6,152 bases of DNA, from contig DAOVVL010000135.1 of NCBI GenBank assembly GCA_030637205.1, positions 1 through 6,152 of the forward strand, given 5' to 3'. Shown here one piece after another: positions 5,232 to 6,152 of the stretch. The notes below the pieces were generated by a model. The model was given only the letters and a program-made list of their open reading frames with translations. It was not told where the DNA came from and made no database searches. Within the stretch, counting starts at the first letter, position 1; each line of letters begins with the position of its first letter. This DNA is from Thalassospiraceae bacterium (lineage in GTDB: Bacteria > Pseudomonadota > Alphaproteobacteria > Rhodospirillales > Magnetovibrionaceae). The position numbers and the translations under genes were made by a program.

Positions 5232-5999
5232 TTAAAGCAAAAACTGCTCGCGCACGATGCGGTCTTCCAGATTGTGTTCAGGATCGAACAACATGGTCAG
5301 CTTGACTGAGCGATCTTCGCACACCGTAACCCGTTTCACGTCACGTACTTCTGTATCATCTGCCACGGCGCTGACCGGGCGCTCGGATGGATTGAGAATT
5401 TCAAACGTGATCTTTGCCTGACACGGCAACAGCGCGCCTTTCCATTGGCGCGGGCGAAACGCACTGATCGGCGTCAACGCCAGCAATTCAGCACCCAGCG
5501 GTATGATCGGCCCGTGCGCCGACAGGTTATAGGCCGTGCTGCCTGCCGGTGTTGCCACCAACGCACCGTCGCAGATCATTTCTTCCATACGTACCTTGCC
5601 ATCGATCTTGATTTTCAGCTTGGCCGCCAGCCGGGTCTGGCGCAGAAGTGAAACTTCGTTAATCGCCAGTGCTTCATGCTTTTTGCCTTTGGTGTCCAGC
5701 ACCTTCGTGCGCAACGGGTGTAATTCGATGGGTTCGGTATTTTCAAGGCGTTTGATTAAACCGTTTAAGCGAAACTCATTCATCATGAACCCGACCGAGC
5801 CCCGGTTCATGCCAAAGATGGGGATTTTGCGTTTCAGGTGGCGGTGCAGTGTGCGCAGCATGAAGCCATCACCGCCCAGCGCCACGATCACGTCGGCCTT
5901 GGCTGGGTCCACATGGGCATATTTCTTGAGGAAGCGTTTTAGGGCCTCTTGTGCCGGTTTATGCCGCGACGCGACAAAGGCGATGTTGTTGAACCTCAT
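5232..5999 (-). CDS. nadK: NAD kinase
   Basis: This encodes a 255-residue cytoplasmic enzyme that phosphorylates NAD to NADP using ATP (or polyphosphate in some relatives), setting the supply of NADPH for biosynthesis. Diagnostic motifs are the GGDG loop with the catalytic aspartate (residues 42-45, in VIVALGGDGFMLRTLH), NEVSL (114-118), and DGALVATPAGSTAYNLSAHG (144-163), which binds the nucleotide. AVADDTEVRDV (211-221) is typical of alphaproteobacterial members. Length matches the family. The start at 5999 is preferred because AGGA lies 9 bases upstream on the minus strand and MRFNNIAFVAS is a normal NadK start. The longer frame beginning at 6062 would start inside the -35 box of the likely promoter. 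The gene follows the probable moaA end on the same strand, but a terminator and a promoter lie between them, so it is probably transcribed separately. Confidence 0.97.
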   Translation of the reverse strand: MRFNNIAFVASRHKPAQEALKRFLKKYAHVDPAKADVIVALGGDGFMLRTLHRHLKRKIPIFGMNRGSVGFMMNEFRLNGLIKRLENTEPIELHPLRTKVLDTKGKKHEALAINEVSLLRQTRLAAKLKIKIDGKVRMEEMICDGALVATPAGSTAYNLSAHGPIIPLGAELLALTPISAFRPRQWKGALLPCQAKITFEILNPSERPVSAVADDTEVRDVKRVTVCEDRSVKLTMLFDPEHNLEDRIVREQFLL

Positions 6000-6033
6000 G
6001 TTCGAAATTCCTGTGGGGTTTGAGCTGGACCCA

Positions 6034-6062
6034 AGAATATCCAAAGCCGACGCGTATTGCAA
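6034..6062 (-). promoter_or_regulatory. candidate nadK promoter
   Basis: On the minus strand TTGCAA (6062-6057) and TATTCT (6039-6034) are spaced by exactly 17 bases. TATTCT matches 4 of 6 positions of TATAAT. Transcription would begin near 6027, leaving a leader of about 28 bases that contains the AGGA site and the ATG at 5999. It lies just downstream of the terminator of the preceding gene, which is where a nadK promoter would be expected. Confidence 0.6.
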
Positions 6063-6075
6063 AAATGGCTTGCAG

Positions 6076-6093
6076 AAAAGGGGGTTAGCCCCC
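6076..6093 (-). terminator. short intrinsic terminator overlapping the end of the moaA-like gene
   Basis: On the minus strand GGGGG (6093-6089) pairs with CCCCC (6084-6080) around the loop CTAA, followed by TTTT (6079-6076). The stem is only five pairs but all G-C. The TAA in the loop is the stop codon of the preceding gene, so a terminating ribosome would cover the hairpin. Termination efficiency may be modest. Confidence 0.55.
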
Positions 6094-6152
6094 GGTCACG
6101 CTCATGTGGCGTTTCACCGAAGGCGCCGTTTGCCCCGGTGCGATGACAAAGT
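6085..6152 (-). CDS. moaA: 3' end of GTP 3',8-cyclase (probable MoaA), partial
   Basis: The minus-strand frame entering at the right edge is open for 21 complete codons and ends at TAA (6087-6085). The peptide ends KRHMSVTGG. MoaA, the radical-SAM enzyme that converts GTP to the first intermediate of molybdenum cofactor synthesis, ends in a conserved Gly-Gly needed for activity, and alphaproteobacterial versions often end RHMSVTGG. The identification rests only on this short tail, as the radical-SAM cysteines lie outside the window. Confidence 0.7.
   Translation of the reverse strand, partial: FVIAPGQTAPSVKRHMSVTGG

Noticed and set aside
6000..6062. Longer NAD kinase start at 6062
   Set aside because: The added 21 residues are encoded by the probable promoter and leader, and the ATG overlaps the -35 region. 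The start at 5999 has an AGGA site and a family-like N-terminus.

Overview
The window looks like chromosomal core sequence from an alphaproteobacterium, probably of the Rhodospirillales type. This rests on the style of the NAD kinase (AVADDTEVRDV near the C-terminus), the class 2 dihydroorotate dehydrogenase, and a MoaA-like C-terminus ending RHMSVTGG. It is an inference from remembered family sequences, not from a search. Base composition is moderate, by eye slightly above half G+C. No rRNA, tRNA, CRISPR array, insertion sequence or phage gene was seen.

Layout from left to right: a possible 3' tail of a plus-strand gene (1-66); a long leader and a cold-shock protein gene, cspA-like (319-528), closed by a strong intrinsic terminator (551-583); histidyl-tRNA synthetase hisS (668-2017), preceded by a promoter-like sequence overlapped by a near-perfect palindrome (621-642); a secreted FecR-domain protein with a very long aspartate-rich tail (2157-3284); a terminator that can work in both directions (3305-3345); a G-rich, hairpin-rich spacer; an unrecognised small protein on the minus strand (3525-3815) with a strong ribosome binding site; a 341-base divergent intergenic region; pyrD (4157-5215); and, facing pyrD with only 16 bases between stop codons, NAD kinase nadK on the minus strand (5232-5999). 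The right edge holds the last 21 codons of a minus-strand gene, probably moaA (6085-6152), whose stop codon lies in the loop of a terminator hairpin.

The genes do not form one pathway. hisS (translation), pyrD (pyrimidine synthesis), nadK (NADP supply) and moaA (molybdenum cofactor) are housekeeping genes, each apparently its own transcription unit. The less ordinary parts are the FecR/poly-Asp exported protein with its trinucleotide-repeat DNA, the small orphan protein facing it, and several palindromes next to promoters. I see no evidence for a defence system, mobile element or other multi-gene novel system. The FecR/poly-Asp protein is the best candidate for undescribed biology.
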